A stretch of 64,000 nt of DNA, from NCBI GenBank assembly GCA_021795965.1, contig JAJYOU010000006.1, positions 1 to 64,000 on the forward strand, read 5' to 3'. The DNA comes from Chloroflexota bacterium. Lineage in GTDB: Bacteria; Chloroflexota; Anaerolineae; Anaerolineales; Villigracilaceae. Of this stretch, positions 26,026 through 35,563 are shown in pieces. The stretch's first letter is position 1, and each line of letters starts with the position of its first letter. The position numbers and the translations under genes were made by a program. The notes below the pieces were generated by a model. The model was given only the letters and a program-made list of their open reading frames with translations, did not search any database and had not been told where the DNA came from.

Positions 26026-27063
26026 ATGGAATTGATCGATTTGCGTTCAGATACCGTCACCAAGCCGACACCCGCCATGCGCGAAGCAATGGCAAAAGCA
26101 GAGGTTGGAGACGATGTGTATGGTGATGACCCGACCATCAACCGCCTGCAGGAAATGGCTGCGGCAAAGCTCGGGAAGGAAGCTGGCCTTTATGTTCCAT
26201 CGGGCACCATGGGCAACCTGGCTGCCATTCTCACTCACTGCAACCGCGGGGATGAAGTCATCATGGGGAAACACGCTCACACCTTCCTGCATGAAGGTGG
26301 TGGAATTTCCACGTTGGGAGGAGTCAGCTCCTGCCAACTCGAAGAGCAGAAGGATGGCTCGCTGGCACTTGAGGAGGTCGAGGCAGCAATCCGCGAGGAT
26401 GATATTCATGAGCCGGTTACACGCCTGATTGAAATTGAAAATACTCATAATGCCCGCGGCGGCGTTTTTCAAACCCCTGAGTATGTTCAAAAATTGACGG
26501 ATTTCGCACATGAGCGCGGCTTGATCGTGCACATGGACGGCGCCCGGGTATTTAATTCGGCTGTAGCCCAGGGGATCGATGCCCGCCGTCTGACAGAACC
26601 GGTTGATTCGGTCACATTTTGCCTGAGCAAGGGATTGGGTGCCCCGGTGGGATCGGTCCTCTGCGGCAGCCGTGAATTTATCAAAAAAGCCACCCGCATG
26701 CGCAAACATTTGGGCGGTGGAATGCGCCAGGCTGGCATCATTGCGGCAGCCGGGATCGTCGCGCTCGAAAGCATGGTGGACCGTCTGGCTGAAGATCATC
26801 AAAGGGCAAAAGTACTGGCTCAGAGACTCAGCTCCATTCCTGGTATTAAATTAAATCCATCCGTACCCGCCACCAACATGATATTTTTTGACCTGGCAGA
26901 CACCATCCAGCTGACAACCGCTCAAATCGAACAAAAGCTGGCAGAACAGGGCATCCTGATCATGTCCAGCGGTCCCAGGCGTTTCAGGCTGGTCACTCAC
27001 TATATGATCGATGATCAAGCACTCGAAAAAACAGTTTCCGCACTTCGCGAAACTTTGCAATAA
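26026..27063 (+). CDS. ltaE: Low-specificity L-threonine aldolase
   Basis: The 345-residue fold-type I PLP enzyme starts with [19 protein letters not shown], the signature of threonine aldolases, followed by [10 protein letters not shown]. The PLP Lys lies in [19 protein letters not shown] near residue 200. It cleaves L-threonine or L-allo-threonine to glycine and acetaldehyde. CAGAGGAG precedes the ATG, and a strong terminator follows the stop. The gene appears to be transcribed alone. Confidence 0.92.
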   Translation: MELIDLRSDTVTKPTPAMREAMAKAEVGDDVYGDDPTINRLQEMAAAKLGKEAGLYVPSGTMGNLAAILTHCNRGDEVIMGKHAHTFLHEGGGISTLGGVSSCQLEEQKDGSLALEEVEAAIREDDIHEPVTRLIEIENTHNARGGVFQTPEYVQKLTDFAHERGLIVHMDGARVFNSAVAQGIDARRLTEPVDSVTFCLSKGLGAPVGSVLCGSREFIKKATRMRKHLGGGMRQAGIIAAAGIVALESMVDRLAEDHQRAKVLAQRLSSIPGIKLNPSVPATNMIFFDLADTIQLTTAQIEQKLAEQGILIMSSGPRRFRLVTHYMIDDQALEKTVSALRETLQ

Positions 27064-27067
27064 CCTG

Positions 27068-27102
27068 ATGAGGGCGCTTGAATATCAGCGCCCTCATTTT
27101 TT
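27068..27102 (+). terminator. Intrinsic terminator of the threonine aldolase gene
   Basis: An 11-bp perfect stem (ATGAGGGCGCT / AGCGCCCTCAT) with an 8-base loop is followed by TTTTTT, starting 5 bases after the stop codon. Confidence 0.92.
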
Positions 27103-27245
27103 CCCTTCCCCTTCGCTTCTTCAATCCCTTTTCGATTCGTTTACACTTTTTGTTTTGTTAACGAATTGGTTTCCACCATCATTCGCCAGGTGAATCCAGG
27201 TCATAAATTTCCTTACAGATTAAAAAATCGATGCAAAGTAATCTT

Positions 27246-27276
27246 TTGCGGTTCATTCTCGTTTATCGGGTATAAT
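27246..27276 (+). promoter_or_regulatory. Possible promoter of the purine nucleoside phosphorylase gene
   Basis: The 275 bases between the aldolase terminator and the PNP start hold a perfect TATAAT at 27271-27276 with TTGCGG 19 bases upstream at 27246-27251. I see nothing else in this stretch. Confidence 0.4.
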
Positions 27277-27377
27277 TTTTATCATAAGAGTCCTTTTTTT
27301 CACAAATCAGTGTTTTAGAATCAGTGCTTGAAATCAATGATCACCAGACTGGAATTCCATGGGTTTTTTACCTCAAT

Positions 27378-28226
27378 ATGAATAATCAACCTTTCATTTC
27401 ATTGGACCAAATTGATGAGGTTGCAAATCGCATCCGAATTGGGACGAAATATCGTCCCAAAATCGGTCTCATTCTCGGATCAGGGCTGGGAGAGTTGGCA
27501 GATTCAATTGAGAACCCGGATTTTTTCCCATTCAAAGACCTGCCATTCTGGCCGCAATCGACCGTTCGAGGACATACTGGCCGCTTGGTAGTTGGGAATC
27601 TTGAAAATCAGAGCCTGCTCGTGATGCAGGGTCGAATTCATTTTTATGAGGGTTATTCAATGTCCCAGGTGACTATGCCCATCCGGGTCATGCAGCGCTT
27701 GGGAATTGAAATTTTGATCGTCACCAATGCGGCCGGTGGTATCAACCCTGATTTTGTCCCAGGGGATTTGATGCTGATCACTGATAACCTCAACCTGATC
27801 GGAATGATGGGCTTCAATCCCTTGATTGGACCCAACCTGGATGAACTCGGTCCACGCTTTCCAGATATGAGTCAGGCTTATGATCGTGCCTTGATGGAAA
27901 CGAGTCGCCAGGCTGCATTTGAGACAGGTATCAGCCTGCACGAAGGAGTTTACGCCGGGTTGAGCGGTCCTTCTTTTGAAAGCCCTGCCGACCTGCGCTT
28001 CCTGCGCGCAAGCGGCGCTGATGCAGTCGGCATGTCAACCGTTGCAGAAGTCATCGTTGCGCGGCATGCTGGCACACGCTGCCTGGGATTTTCGGGAATC
28101 AGCAATAAAGCCAATTTAGACGGGAACACCGTGACCACCCACGAAGAAGTTTTGGAAGCCGGCCGCGTGATTGGTCCAAAACTTGAAAAAATCCTGCGCT
28201 CAATTTTACGCAAGATCAGCCTGTAA
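27378..28226 (+). CDS. Purine nucleoside phosphorylase
   Basis: The 282-residue enzyme belongs to the trimeric PNP/MTAP family: IGLILGSGLGELAD phosphate loop, VRGHTGRLVVG, VMQGRIHFYEGYSM, VTNAAGGINPDF and ADAVGMSTVAEVIVARHAG. The Glu of YAGLSGPSFESPAD and the Asn of GISNKAN are the usual purine-binding residues. It cleaves purine nucleosides with phosphate to base and ribose-1-phosphate. TTG 27324 would add 18 residues; ATG 27378 is the typical start, though neither has a good ribosome-binding site. Confidence 0.92.
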   Translation: MNNQPFISLDQIDEVANRIRIGTKYRPKIGLILGSGLGELADSIENPDFFPFKDLPFWPQSTVRGHTGRLVVGNLENQSLLVMQGRIHFYEGYSMSQVTMPIRVMQRLGIEILIVTNAAGGINPDFVPGDLMLITDNLNLIGMMGFNPLIGPNLDELGPRFPDMSQAYDRALMETSRQAAFETGISLHEGVYAGLSGPSFESPADLRFLRASGADAVGMSTVAEVIVARHAGTRCLGFSGISNKANLDGNTVTTHEEVLEAGRVIGPKLEKILRSILRKISL

Positions 28227-28253
28227 TTATCCTTGCTTGATTGAGTTTCTTTT

Positions 28254-28931
28254 GTGGATGCACTCTATCGGTTCTTCGTCCAATTTGAATTATATATTTA
28301 TCTCACCCTCGCCATTGGAGCCATCTTTTCCGCACGCTCCCTTTGGAAAGTATGGGTGGAATGGCGAACGTCGGTCTTCGGACTCGAAAAAGAACTGTCA
28401 TTTCAGAAAGTCCGAATTTATGGTTCTTTATTTATCCTGCTCATGATGATCGGTTTAACCCTGTTTTGTCTGGTCACATTCGTTGTGCCCTTTCTTCCAT
28501 CCACGACCTTTAGAATGACACCAACTGCAAATTTATTACAGACACCCGCAGCAACTCTTTCGGCGCAGGACCTGACTGCACAAATCGGGTCACCCGTGGC
28601 AACCGTTTTTGCCGGAAGCCCAGGCTGCATCGCTGAACAGGTTTTCATCTCATCTCCTCTACCTGGCAGTAATGTAAAAGGTAAAATCATCCTTACCGGT
28701 ACGGTCAATGTACCAAGTTTTGGTTTTTTCAAGTATGAATATGCTTCGATTGGCAGCGATAACTGGACAACCATCGCAGCCAAAGATCAAATTGTCAAAA
28801 ACGGTGATTTAGGCGCATGGGACACCTCCCAAATGACGCCTGGTGATTACCAGTTGCGCTTACTGGTTACAGATAACCTTGGGAAAGCTCTTCCCCCCTG
28901 CATTTTACAAATTCACGTTCTTGCCCCCTAA
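28254..28931 (+). CDS. Membrane protein with extracellular Ig-like domain, function unknown
   Basis: I do not recognise a named family. The 225-residue product starts at GTG 28254. It has two membrane segments (about 11-29 and 56-80), an Ala/Thr/Pro-rich spacer and a C-terminal beta domain (about 123-225) with IFISS-like entry, GKIILTGTVNVPSFGFFKYEYAS split by a turn, and DTSQMTPGDYQLRLLVTD. That domain resembles Ig-like domains of secreted Chloroflexota proteins. Two Cys residues could form a disulfide. It lies between PNP and a GNAT, eight bases before the GNAT start. Confidence 0.6.
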   Translation: MDALYRFFVQFELYIYLTLAIGAIFSARSLWKVWVEWRTSVFGLEKELSFQKVRIYGSLFILLMMIGLTLFCLVTFVVPFLPSTTFRMTPTANLLQTPAATLSAQDLTAQIGSPVATVFAGSPGCIAEQVFISSPLPGSNVKGKIILTGTVNVPSFGFFKYEYASIGSDNWTTIAAKDQIVKNGDLGAWDTSQMTPGDYQLRLLVTDNLGKALPPCILQIHVLAP

Positions 28932-28939
28932 AAAAAATT

Positions 28940-29419
28940 ATGGCTGATATAGAGATTAGAAATACTGTTTCCACCGATCTGGCCCGCCTTTCAGCGCTGG
29001 ATCATTCCATTGATACCGATTACGTCTGGCAGTTGGATTTACACCGTGAAACTGGACAGGTGGAAGTGTCTTTACGCGAGGTGCGCCTGCCCAGAACCAT
29101 CCGGCTTGAACATCCGCGCCCTGCCAGCGAACTGGCTGATACCTGGCATCTGCGTCCCATGCTGAGCGCAATGATCGGGTTGGAAGCGGTTGCCTACGTG
29201 CGATTTAGCGATGTGATCATGCCGCATGCCGTCTGGATTACTGATGTGGTCGTTGGAAAACCAATGCGCGGTCAGGGGCTGGCCAGGAAATTGATTAACT
29301 CAGCCGAGGCTTGGGGAATTCAACGCGGTCTTCGCAAGGTGGTGATTGAAGTTCAATCCAAAAATGCGCCAGCCGTGCGAATGATCCAGAAATTGGGTTT
29401 TGAGTTGCTGCGGTTATAA
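28940..29419 (+). CDS. GNAT-family N-acetyltransferase
   Basis: The 159-residue protein carries the GNAT acetyl-CoA loop in VVGKPMRGQGLARKLINSAEAW (RGQGLA) and the C-terminal VVIEVQSKNAPAVRMIQKLGF, where Asn and the FEL end match motif B. The substrate is unknown. The ATG follows the preceding stop by eight bases, so it is likely cotranscribed with the membrane protein. A hairpin terminator follows. Confidence 0.87.
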   Translation: MADIEIRNTVSTDLARLSALDHSIDTDYVWQLDLHRETGQVEVSLREVRLPRTIRLEHPRPASELADTWHLRPMLSAMIGLEAVAYVRFSDVIMPHAVWITDVVVGKPMRGQGLARKLINSAEAWGIQRGLRKVVIEVQSKNAPAVRMIQKLGFELLRL

Positions 29420-29434
29420 TGATCAATATTATGT

Positions 29435-29459
29435 AACCCATGATGTGGGTTTATTTTTT
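29435..29459 (+). terminator. Intrinsic terminator after the GNAT gene
   Basis: AACCCA and TGGGTT form a 6-bp stem with a 5-base loop, followed by TATTTTTT. It starts 15 bases after the stop codon. Confidence 0.65.
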
Positions 29460-29624
29460 GCCCGATCACTTTAAATTGGTTGTGTTTGAAAAAATTCCTG
29501 GAAAAGACTCACCCGAGTTGAATCGTTTCAGGAAATCATGGGGAATCTGCTCCGCTAAATTAAGGAATAAGTTCATTTTTATTTGTAGGTTGCTTCAGAA
29601 ACTATTTGGAAGGTCCAGGTTTAA

Positions 29625-31544
29625 ATGTTTACTGGTTGGTTAATCACTCTTATTACGGGGATAAAGACGATCAATCAAATACTCACGGCGGGGATTGCCA
29701 TCACCGCCTTTTCTTTGCTTATCTACGCGCTGACATTCAATTTACTAGACCGGGTGGCACGATCCTTTGCGACGATCATGCTCTCTGTTGTGATTATTTT
29801 CACCTGTGAAGCCATTCAAAGTACAGAACAAATCCAGCCGCTGGTTGAATTATTTTTAAGACTGCAGTGGGTGGGATTGATATTTCTACCTGCCTCTTAT
29901 TTACATTTATCAGATGCCCTGCTGGTGACCGCCGGACGTCCATCCCGCGGCCGCCGCAGGTTTTTTATCTGGGCAGTTTATTTCGTTTCAACTGGATTCC
30001 TGATCATGCTCGCAGCAGGAAAACTGGTAGGGCCAATGATGTCCACTTCTGAGCCCGCCCCTTACCTGCAGCGGACGCTTTGGAGTGGTATTTTTACCTT
30101 GTATTATCTTGCCACCATGCTTCTGGCAGGGCTGAACTTTATCCGTGCTTACAGGCGCATGCTAACCCGCTCCGGACGAAGGCGTATGCTCTACCTGATG
30201 GCGGGTGCCACTGCACCAGCGCTTGGCACTTATCCTTATCTTTTATTCGGCTCATCCATCGCTGCCCGTTTTCCTCTGGTTTTCTGGACAGCTGCCACCC
30301 TCAGCAATTTCCTGGTCGGTGGTTTAATCATCGTCATGGCTTACGCCGTGGCTTTCTTCGGTGTTTCATGGCCAGACCGGGTGGTAAAAAGCCGCTTGTT
30401 TAAATGGATCATGCGCGGACCGTTAACCGCCTCCCTCGCACTGGGTGTATTAACCGTTATCCGCCGCATGGGTGAGTTGGTCGGGTTGCCGTATAACGCC
30501 CTGGTTCCAGTCAGCATGGTGGCAACCGTTCTAATCATGGAACATTCAATCACCCTGCTGGCGCCAATCTGGGAAAGAACCTTGTTCTTCGGCAACGACC
30601 GTGCCGAACTGCTCCCTTTGCAAAATATTGACGAGCGGCTGCTCACCCGAGATGACATGCGTCAATTTTTAGAGGCAATCCTGGCGGCAGTCCGTGACTA
30701 TATGCATTCACCCTCTGCCTTCGTGGCTGCCCTCGACGACACCCACCTGACCATGTTGATCAACGCTGGAAATCCATTCCAGAATAAAGATCAATTATCC
30801 GAGGTGCTTGAGGAAGTCAAATCCGACGGTACCAAAGAATTTCTTTGGAATAATACCTGGATTCTTCCCCTCCACGCCCGCCGCTCATCAGAATTCGATC
30901 TTGATCAAAAACCTCCTCTCCTTGGATTGCTGGGCGTGACCCGAACTACTGCCTTTCAGCTTGAACCAGACCAGCGCCAGGCTTTATGGCACCTGGCAGA
31001 TCGGGTATCGATTGCACTCGAAGATCGTTTACTTCAGCAGAGGATTTTCCGTTCTCTGGAAGCGATCGAACCGCAGATGGAAATGATCCAACGCATACGA
31101 GCTCTCGGCCGTTACGACAGCACCACCGCCCTCACAGAAGAGATAACTCCCAGCTCTGCCATCAACGAACAGGTCCGCGATGCCTTAAATCATTATTGGG
31201 GCGGGCCCAAACTCACTGATTCCCCCCTAATGAATTTACATGTGATCCGGGAAACTGCAAGAAACGAATTTGATGGCAATATGCCGAATGCCCTGCGTGC
31301 CATTCTGAAAAAAGCCGTGGACCACGTCAAGCCGGATGGTGAACGTCGTTTCACCAGTGAATGGATTTTATATAATATTCTTGAGTTAAAGTTCATCGAA
31401 GGTCTCAAAGTTCGTGAAGTGGCCCAACGTCTGGCGATGTCTGAAGCTGATCTTTATCGGAAGCAGCGTATCGCCGTCGAAGAGGTTGCAAAAGCTATTC
31501 TTGACATGGAATCGAATTTTAACTCCCGCTTGGAGGTGAATTAA
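29625..31544 (+). CDS. Polytopic membrane receptor with C-terminal HTH-like region
   Basis: The 639-residue protein has about eight hydrophobic segments in its first 320 residues, resembling the 7TM sensor regions of some histidine kinases. A cytoplasmic GAF-like region follows (about 340-490: FLEAILAAVRDYMHSPSAF, then LWHLADRVSIALEDRLLQ). No kinase H, N or G box is seen. The end (about 570-635) includes RRFTSEWILYNILELKFIEG and VREVAQRLAMSEADLYRKQR, an HTH-like segment. This suggests a membrane-bound transcription regulator, which is inference. Its stop overlaps the start of the S1 gene (TAATG), with a ribosome-binding site inside its end. Confidence 0.6.
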   Translation: MFTGWLITLITGIKTINQILTAGIAITAFSLLIYALTFNLLDRVARSFATIMLSVVIIFTCEAIQSTEQIQPLVELFLRLQWVGLIFLPASYLHLSDALLVTAGRPSRGRRRFFIWAVYFVSTGFLIMLAAGKLVGPMMSTSEPAPYLQRTLWSGIFTLYYLATMLLAGLNFIRAYRRMLTRSGRRRMLYLMAGATAPALGTYPYLLFGSSIAARFPLVFWTAATLSNFLVGGLIIVMAYAVAFFGVSWPDRVVKSRLFKWIMRGPLTASLALGVLTVIRRMGELVGLPYNALVPVSMVATVLIMEHSITLLAPIWERTLFFGNDRAELLPLQNIDERLLTRDDMRQFLEAILAAVRDYMHSPSAFVAALDDTHLTMLINAGNPFQNKDQLSEVLEEVKSDGTKEFLWNNTWILPLHARRSSEFDLDQKPPLLGLLGVTRTTAFQLEPDQRQALWHLADRVSIALEDRLLQQRIFRSLEAIEPQMEMIQRIRALGRYDSTTALTEEITPSSAINEQVRDALNHYWGGPKLTDSPLMNLHVIRETARNEFDGNMPNALRAILKKAVDHVKPDGERRFTSEWILYNILELKFIEGLKVREVAQRLAMSEADLYRKQRIAVEEVAKAILDMESNFNSRLEVN

Positions 31545-32542
31545 TGGTAGTTTCAAGCAAACCCCAACCGTTTGACCTTTCCGAATCTGAAAAGGAAGAG
31601 TTTCCCAATGCAAAACACGATGAAGGCTGGTGGGAATCGGTCCTCGCTGAGGAATCGCAGTATTCGAATGGGAACCATGCCCAGGCGCCAGCGCTTGAAG
31701 TGACTGATACCCGGAAAACTCCCCAGGTGGACACGGTGGAAGATTTACCTCCGCTCGACTGGGAACTCGCAGAGACTATCTACAAGCAGGATCAGATTAT
31801 TAACCTGAATGTGATGGGATACAACCGTGGTGGGCTGCTGGTCAAAAATGACAGGTTGCATGGTTTTGTTCCTTACTCACACCTGGTGGATATGACCTGC
31901 CAGACTGATGCTGAAAGGGAGAACTTCCTGGCAGAGTTCGTTGGAAAAGAGCTTCGGCTGAAAGTGATCGAATTTGTTCCAGAGGAAGGCCGGGTGGTTT
32001 TCTCAGAAAGAGCAGCCCGCGCCGATGCCGGCAAAAGAACAGAACTTTTTTCCGCCCTCCACACCGGTGAAATAACCTCTGGGGAGGTGACCAACATTAC
32101 CGATTTCGGCGCTTTTATCGACCTTGGTGGGGTGGAAGGTCTGATCCACATCTCAGAGCTTTCCTGGTGTCGCGTAATCCACCCCTCGTATATTTTGAAG
32201 TTGGGTCAAATCGTCAACGTCAAGGTAATTGACATCCTCCCGGAACGTTGCCGGATTGCCTTAAGTCTAAAACGCCTCCAAGCCAACCCATGGGATAACA
32301 TCCAATCCCGCTATGCAATTGGTGACATTGTTCCTGCAATTATTTCAAGTGTTGTATCATTTGGCGTTTTTGCGCGTCTGGAAGAAGGTCTCGAAGGATT
32401 GGTGCATATCTCAGAAATCAAACTAAACGGTGCTTCGGTGCGCGAAACCTTTTCCGAAGGGCAAAAAATAACCGTCCGCATTCTTCATATGGAACCTGAA
32501 CACCAACGCCTCGGGCTGAGCCTGAAACTGGACAACAAATGA
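31544..32542 (+). CDS. S1 RNA-binding domain protein (RpsA-like, three S1 repeats)
   Basis: The 332-residue protein has an acidic N-terminal tail (about 1-75) and three S1 domains: a divergent one (IINLNVMGYNRGGLLVKND, then LHGFVPYSH), a canonical one (GEITSGEVTNITDFGAFIDL, EGLIHISELSW) and a second canonical one (IVPAIISSVVSFGVFARLE, EGLVHISEI). It resembles the short S1-like proteins of Chloroflexota and Gram-positive bacteria that bind mRNA or the ribosome. GGAGGTGA precedes the ATG. Start and stop overlap both neighbours (TAATG and ATGA), so translation is coupled with the receptor and FtsK genes. Confidence 0.85.
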   Translation: MVVSSKPQPFDLSESEKEEFPNAKHDEGWWESVLAEESQYSNGNHAQAPALEVTDTRKTPQVDTVEDLPPLDWELAETIYKQDQIINLNVMGYNRGGLLVKNDRLHGFVPYSHLVDMTCQTDAERENFLAEFVGKELRLKVIEFVPEEGRVVFSERAARADAGKRTELFSALHTGEITSGEVTNITDFGAFIDLGGVEGLIHISELSWCRVIHPSYILKLGQIVNVKVIDILPERCRIALSLKRLQANPWDNIQSRYAIGDIVPAIISSVVSFGVFARLEEGLEGLVHISEIKLNGASVRETFSEGQKITVRILHMEPEHQRLGLSLKLDNK

Positions 32543-34752
32543 GCGATAAAAACAATTTTGAGACTGAAAACCCTCCCCGCGCTGGTCTTGACCTGCTGGA
32601 TTGGATCCAGGGGATTCAAAACCATTTCGGACGGTTTGTTTTTGACATAGGCGGAGTTCTGCTTTTCGCATTTGCCTTCATGACACTTCTGGCTCTCATG
32701 GGCTGGACAGACGGTTCCATCCTGACCCCCTGGGCTCTGACACTCTGGCGCTGGCTGGGTTATGGTTCGCCTCTTGTCGGCATCGCTGCTTTGGTCGGCG
32801 GATTGTGGTTAATGCGCAGACCCATTCACGGGGAAAGAAAAATCTTTTGGGGGCGGGTTGTCGCCCTGGAAGCAGCTATTGCCTCTTTATTAACCCTCAT
32901 GGCAATTTTTGGCGGCACCTCGATTGATCGCGCTGAGGCTGGCACGGATGGCGGCTACATTGGCTGGAGCCTGGCCCTGGTCTTTGGACGCTTGATTCCA
33001 AATAACGTTTTGTTGGGTCTTTTCGTGTTCCTCTGCTTCCTGGTTTTTGTTGTTCTTGGTTTTAACTTTCTACCAGTCATCGAAAATTTCCTCTGGAAAA
33101 TGGCAGGAGATCAACCCCATCATCCTCCAGCGCAGACGCAGGCTGACGAATTAGCCTCACTTCAGCCCCTGGTGGAATCGCCCTCTCCAACTACGACCTC
33201 AGTTGCCTCATCCAAAAAAGCCGCTGCACCCCTTCCAGTAGAATTTCGCAAGAATTTTAAAATCGCGCCGGAACCTGAAGAAAAACCTTCCGAACCGCTT
33301 CCGCGCAGTGAAAGCCTGCCCCCATTCAGCATGTTGATTGGAGATCAGACTTCCCGTCCGGATGAAAACCACATCAACATGACCGCTGGTCTGATCGAAA
33401 AGACTCTTTCTGAATTCGGGATACCCGCAAAGGTGGTCGGTTTTCGCATCGGACCAACCGTGACACAGTTCGCTGTCCAACCAGGGTTTATCAAAAAACC
33501 AGGCAGCAATGAAACTGATTCCATTCAAATGAAAGTCCGGGTGGCACAAATCGCGTCCCTGCAAAAAGACCTGGCGCTGGCGATTTCTGCTCAACGTTTG
33601 AGAATCGAAGCCCCTGTGCCCGGGCGCTCCTATGTCGGGATTGAAGTACCCAATCTACATTCTTCATTAGTGCGTTTGCGCCCCTTACTGGAAAGTGAAC
33701 CCTTTAGAAAACTGAACGCCCCATTGGCATTTGCCCTTGGACGGGATGTTTCCGGACAACCGCTCGTGGCAGATTTATCGCGGATGCCGCATTTGCTGGT
33801 CGCAGGTCAAACTGGGTCGGGTAAATCGATTTTCATTGCCGCTCTGGCTGCCTGCTTGGCCATGAATAATGATCCAGCCGATTTGCGCCTGGTCATGATT
33901 GATGTCAAGATGGTCGAGCTGCTTCGTTTCAACGGACTCAGACATTTGCTGGGCAAGGTCGAGACCGATGTTCAGCGTATTCTGGGCGTTTTACGCTGGT
34001 TGGTGAACGAAATGGATCACCGTTATCGACTGCTGGAAAGTGTTCATGCGCGCGACATTGTTGCTTACAACCGCAGGTCGAAAAACCACCTGCCGCGCAT
34101 CGTCATGATTATTGATGAACTGGCAGATTTAATGATGTCAGCGCCAGATCAGACCGAACATCATCTGGTGAGGTTGGCTCAGATGGCGCGGGCGGTCGGA
34201 ATTCACATGGTGGTTGCCACCCAGCGCCCCAGCACGGATGTTGTGACTGGTTTGATCAAAGCCAACTTCCCGGCACGCCTGGCTTTTTCGGTGGCTTCTG
34301 GCATCGACAGCCGGGTGATTTTGGATAGCGTGGGGGCGGAATCTCTCCTTGGGAAAGGTGACATGCTTTTCCTGAACCCTGAAGTGGGCAACCCAATCCG
34401 TGCCCAGGGGGTCTGGGTGACTGACCAGGAAATTGAACGAATCATTGCTTTCTGGCAAAAAACCAGTGCTGCCTCCAGTCAGATCGCCCCATGGGAAACA
34501 CTCCTCAGCGAACCCGACGAAAACAGCGATGACCAGCTCGTGGACCAGGCGATCGAAGTCGTTCGATCCTCCCAGCGGGCGAGTGCATCTCTAATTCAAA
34601 GAAAACTTAAAATAGGCTATCCCCGAGCTGCTCGTCTGCTCGACCAGCTCGAGGAGATGGGCATAGTCGGTCCTTCTCTCGGCGGCGGTCGTGAAAGAGA
34701 CGTCCTCGTCGGGCCAAACAATACTGAAAACTCTGATGAACAGGATGAATAG
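32539..34752 (+). CDS. ftsK: FtsK/SpoIIIE-type DNA translocase
   Basis: The 737-residue protein has four to five membrane segments in its first 180 residues, an acidic/Pro linker and the translocase motor: Walker A VAGQTGSGKSIFIAALA near residues 426-442, Walker B RIVMIIDELADLMM, and VATQRPSTDVVTGLIKANFP. The C-terminal winged-helix gamma domain (ASLIQRKLKIGYPRAARLLD) reads DNA polarity sequences. It pumps chromosomal DNA at the division septum. It starts inside the S1 stop codon (ATGA). At 737 residues it is compact compared with E. coli FtsK and close to SpoIIIE. Confidence 0.95.
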   Translation: MSDKNNFETENPPRAGLDLLDWIQGIQNHFGRFVFDIGGVLLFAFAFMTLLALMGWTDGSILTPWALTLWRWLGYGSPLVGIAALVGGLWLMRRPIHGERKIFWGRVVALEAAIASLLTLMAIFGGTSIDRAEAGTDGGYIGWSLALVFGRLIPNNVLLGLFVFLCFLVFVVLGFNFLPVIENFLWKMAGDQPHHPPAQTQADELASLQPLVESPSPTTTSVASSKKAAAPLPVEFRKNFKIAPEPEEKPSEPLPRSESLPPFSMLIGDQTSRPDENHINMTAGLIEKTLSEFGIPAKVVGFRIGPTVTQFAVQPGFIKKPGSNETDSIQMKVRVAQIASLQKDLALAISAQRLRIEAPVPGRSYVGIEVPNLHSSLVRLRPLLESEPFRKLNAPLAFALGRDVSGQPLVADLSRMPHLLVAGQTGSGKSIFIAALAACLAMNNDPADLRLVMIDVKMVELLRFNGLRHLLGKVETDVQRILGVLRWLVNEMDHRYRLLESVHARDIVAYNRRSKNHLPRIVMIIDELADLMMSAPDQTEHHLVRLAQMARAVGIHMVVATQRPSTDVVTGLIKANFPARLAFSVASGIDSRVILDSVGAESLLGKGDMLFLNPEVGNPIRAQGVWVTDQEIERIIAFWQKTSAASSQIAPWETLLSEPDENSDDQLVDQAIEVVRSSQRASASLIQRKLKIGYPRAARLLDQLEEMGIVGPSLGGGRERDVLVGPNNTENSDEQDE

Positions 34753-34850
34753 AAGTACAATTCAGCAGTTATTTTTTAAATAATTCTTCCCCTCAATGAA
34801 AAGGTACATCCAATTCGTCGGTGGGCATGACATGAAAGGAAGTTTACTGG

Positions 34851-35483
34851 ATGGAAGATATAAAAACGAATCACAGGACCAGAACTTTTACGGATTTTAT
34901 GCGGGGTCTGTTCAAAGGTGTTCTTGAACCCGTTGGAAATTTTTTGAATAAAATCGGCCTGACACCCAACATGATGACCATGCTCGGTCTCCTGGGAAAC
35001 ATGTTCGGCGCATGGTTCTTGTCACAGGGGAACATGGTCCTCGGGGGTCTGTTTGTCCTGATTTGCACCCCCTTCGACGCCCTGGATGGAACCATGGCGC
35101 GTTTGCGCGGCGAAGCCAATGATTTTGGCGCTTTTGTAGATTCTGTCACAGATCGTTATTCTGAGCTTTTCATTCTGGGCGGATTGTCCTATCATTTCAT
35201 CACGACAGGTGATCATCTTTCGACATTTATCGTCTATGCAGCAGCGGCTGGTTCCATCTTGGTTTCTTACGTGAAAGCCCGCGCTGATTCCCTCCATTTT
35301 GACGCCAACGTTGGTATTTTGACCCGAATGGAACGTTATCTTGTCATCGCTCCGCTTTTACTGATCAACCAGCCTGTGCTGGCGATCTGGATCGTCGCAA
35401 TCCTGGCAAACATCACCGCTTTGCAGCGATTTTGGAAAGTTCGGCAGCAGGCGCACCAGCGCGTCGAAGAACAGCTCCTTTAG
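34851..35483 (+). CDS. CDP-alcohol phosphatidyltransferase
   Basis: The 210-residue membrane enzyme has the family motif DALDGTMARLRGE-x5-GAFVDSVTDRYSE near residues 79-105, with all Asp residues of DG-AR-G-D-D present. It transfers a phosphatidyl group from CDP-diacylglycerol to an alcohol such as glycerol-3-phosphate or inositol phosphate. The motif and length resemble actinobacterial phosphatidylinositol-phosphate synthase-like enzymes as much as PgsA, so the acceptor is left open. AAAGGAAG lies before the ATG. lgt follows 80 bases later. Confidence 0.88.
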   Translation: MEDIKTNHRTRTFTDFMRGLFKGVLEPVGNFLNKIGLTPNMMTMLGLLGNMFGAWFLSQGNMVLGGLFVLICTPFDALDGTMARLRGEANDFGAFVDSVTDRYSELFILGGLSYHFITTGDHLSTFIVYAAAAGSILVSYVKARADSLHFDANVGILTRMERYLVIAPLLLINQPVLAIWIVAILANITALQRFWKVRQQAHQRVEEQLL

Positions 35484-35563
35484 ATTCATCTCCCGGGTGA
35501 TTTAATTGATAGAAAAAGATTCGGGCTGGCGCAGTCATAAAGAAATTAACGGAGAATTATCCA

